Shown piece after piece: positions 62,452 through 64,000 of a DNA stretch of 64,000 nt; within the stretch, counting starts at the first letter, position 1; every line of letters begins with the position of its first letter. Source of the stretch: Alteriqipengyuania bathyomarina_B (lineage in GTDB: Bacteria > Pseudomonadota > Alphaproteobacteria > Sphingomonadales > Sphingomonadaceae); contig NZ_JBCFZM010000005.1 of NCBI RefSeq assembly GCF_038594605.1, positions 1 through 64,000 of the forward strand. Reading direction: 5' to 3'. A program made the translations under genes and the position numbers. The notes under the pieces were generated by a model that worked only from the letters and a program-made list of their open reading frames with translations, ran no database searches and was not told the origin of the DNA.

Positions 62452-63824
62452 GCCCAGCCGCTCCCCGATCTTCCGAGCCCTCGCTCACGCCGGCTCCGTT
62501 TCGCGTATTCATCCGCCGGTGGTTCAACTGGCTGGTGTTGGGCGCGATGGCGGGCGCGATCCTCGGCGCCATTGCCCTGCTTCTGTCGACCGGAGCGGCC
62601 GAGCGCGCGGAGCGCATCCAGGTTGAGCGGGCGGACGATATCCTGCGCGTGCTCGATCGGATCGAACGTGCGGCGCTATCGTCCGAAAGCGCGCAGCGTG
62701 GCTATTTCATCACGCTCGACCAGCGTTACCTCGAACCTTACCGGACCTCGCGTGCCAATGCCGCCGCCGGACTCGACGACCTTTCCGCAGCGCTGGATGA
62801 AGGCGCCACCGAGGAACAGCTGGCGCACTACGGCGAAATCGTGAGCGCCCTCGACGACAAGTTCGGCGAACTCGACCAGACGATCGGGCAGCTCGAGGCC
62901 GGCCGGCTCCGCGATGCACGGCGGCGCATCCTGATGGGCGACGGTTACGATGCCATGCAACGGCTGACCGGTGCCATAGACGCCCTCGCCGAGATCGAAG
63001 GCCAGCTGCAGGAGCAGCAGAGCGCGCGGGCGCAGGCAGCCGAGCAGCGTATCGTGCCGCTGCTCGGCGTCCTCCTGCTGCTGCTGATCGGCGCCATCAT
63101 CCTTGGTGCGGTGCTTGTCGCCCGCACCGCGCAAGCGGAGACCGAGGCCGCGCAGGCCCGCGAGCTGGAGAGAGAGCGCGACCGCGCCGACCTGCTCGCG
63201 CAGGAACTCAACCACCGGGTCAAGAACCTCTTCGCGATGGTGCTCGCCATCGTCCAGATGAGCGCGCGCGAAGCGGCGGACGTCAATTCCTACCGCGACG
63301 GGATCGCCTCGCGCATCCGCGCGCTGCTGACCGCGCATGAAGTGACGCAGGGGACGGGCACGGCAGCGGACCGGCTCAACCGACAGGGCGGAGCATCGGT
63401 GCGCGCGCTGGTCGAAGCGACGGTCCAACCGCATGTATCGGCAGAGAAGCGGCTGGAGCTGGATGGCGACGACGTGACGATCGACCGGATCCAGGTCACC
63501 CCGCTGGGCCTCGTGCTGCACGAGCTGGCCACCAACGCCGTCAAATACGGCTGCTGGCAAGCGCACGGCCTGCTGACCGTCCGCTGGCGCAAGCAGGACG
63601 ATCTGCTGCATCTCGAATGGCAGGAAGAGACGTCCGAAGAATTGCAGAGTCGGCATGGCGCCGACGATGACCGTGCGCGCCAACAGGGTGGCGGGGGCTT
63701 CGGCAGCACGATGATGACCGGCGCGGCCCGCCAGCTCGGCGGCGAGATAGAGCGCACCTTCGGCCCGCGCGGGGTCACCGTCAGCATTGCCTTCCCCGCA
63801 AACCCAAAGCCACTCAAGGCTTGA
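62448..63824 (+). CDS. HWE-type histidine kinase with CHASE3-like sensor
   Basis: A 458-residue membrane kinase: a helix (about 28-48), a CHASE3-like periplasmic region with SAQRGYFITLDQRYLEPY, a second helix (about 206-225), and an HWE/HisKA_2 domain with the histidine in QELNHRVKNLFAMVLAIVQ. The ATP region GGGGFGSTMM is present. The start is TTG 62448 overlapping the polA stop (TTGA). No response regulator is next to it. The stimulus is unknown. Confidence 0.85.
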   Translation: MSPAAPRSSEPSLTPAPFRVFIRRWFNWLVLGAMAGAILGAIALLLSTGAAERAERIQVERADDILRVLDRIERAALSSESAQRGYFITLDQRYLEPYRTSRANAAAGLDDLSAALDEGATEEQLAHYGEIVSALDDKFGELDQTIGQLEAGRLRDARRRILMGDGYDAMQRLTGAIDALAEIEGQLQEQQSARAQAAEQRIVPLLGVLLLLLIGAIILGAVLVARTAQAETEAAQARELERERDRADLLAQELNHRVKNLFAMVLAIVQMSAREAADVNSYRDGIASRIRALLTAHEVTQGTGTAADRLNRQGGASVRALVEATVQPHVSAEKRLELDGDDVTIDRIQVTPLGLVLHELATNAVKYGCWQAHGLLTVRWRKQDDLLHLEWQEETSEELQSRHGADDDRARQQGGGGFGSTMMTGAARQLGGEIERTFGPRGVTVSIAFPANPKPLKA

Positions 63825-63870
63825 CCGTCCGAGCTTGATACGGGGCTCTGCCCCTCATAATCGACTCGCG

Positions 63871-64000
63871 ATGACGCTCTCTTCGATCACGAACCTATTC
63901 GACCCCACGCAATGGGCGGTGTCGCCCGACAGGGTGCTGGTCGCCGCTGCGCTGATCGGGTTGGCGGTTGCGATCTCACTCGCCATTCACCGCCTCGCCT
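63871..64000 (+). CDS. Membrane protein N terminus, possibly an MscS-type channel (partial)
   Basis: The window ends inside this gene. The first 43 residues (MTLSSITNLFDPTQWAVSPD, then a hydrophobic stretch VLVAAALIGLAVAISLAI) suit a membrane protein and resemble the start of small MscS channels, but no decisive motif is in view. The product is therefore tentative. Confidence 0.45.
   Translation, partial: MTLSSITNLFDPTQWAVSPDRVLVAAALIGLAVAISLAIHRLA

Overview
The window is GC-rich chromosomal DNA from an alphaproteobacterium, most likely order Sphingomonadales and probably family Erythrobacteraceae. This rests on the protein families seen (GapR/DUF2312, DUF1244, an HWE-type histidine kinase, a complex I NDUFA9-type epimerase, the sequence character of RpoB/RpoC/GroEL), on an alphaproteobacterial LexA-type site (GTTC-N7-GTTC), and on two copies of the inverted repeats often scattered between sphingomonad genes. 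No species can be named from the sequence alone.

Positions 1-5111 look like the integrase end of an integrative element inserted at the 3' end of a tRNA-Leu(CAG) gene (5112-5198, minus strand). It carries a truncated DNA methylase of the strawberry-notch helicase type, a zinc-finger/Toprim protein, a lytic transglycosylase behind a candidate LexA box, a secreted-type thermonuclease, a DUF6961 gene, a very small possible lipopeptide gene and a P4-type tyrosine integrase. The other end of the element lies outside the window.

Positions 5200-33380 are core chromosome: NDUFA9-like epimerase, NfeD and an SPFH protein, envelope and detoxification enzymes, a LytTR regulator divergent from a DUF2306 membrane protein, lysC and purT with an unidentified lower-GC gene between them, ubiG, a GDPD/ArsC/ABM cluster, ruvC and yebC, stress and nucleoid genes (SDR, YbjQ, GapR), pyk, two cyclic-di-GMP proteins, a RecA-fold ATPase, an HDAC-family deacetylase coupled to gltX, and a tandem META-like lipoprotein.

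Positions 33380-45443 hold rpoBC (minus strand) and rplJL (plus strand). They are split and head-to-head rather than one operon. Between them sits a small module: two related micropeptide genes, a DUF2975 membrane protein and an Xre regulator, preceded by nested inverted repeats that overlap its promoter, and then an acidic lipoprotein gene. A second DUF2975/Xre pair lies at 54296-54987, again behind a nested, concentric inverted repeat, divergent from a two-gene ABC exporter. These two modules are the most promising lead for an incompletely described system.

Positions 45500-64000 hold a CPA2 antiporter, a MATE exporter, an MscS channel, groESL with a CIRCE element, the ABC exporter and second DUF2975/Xre module, a DUF305/LVIVD fusion, a host-attachment family protein, a class A beta-lactamase-like protein without the usual general-base glutamate, a second acidic lipoprotein, polA, an HWE kinase overlapping polA, and the start of a membrane protein cut by the window edge.
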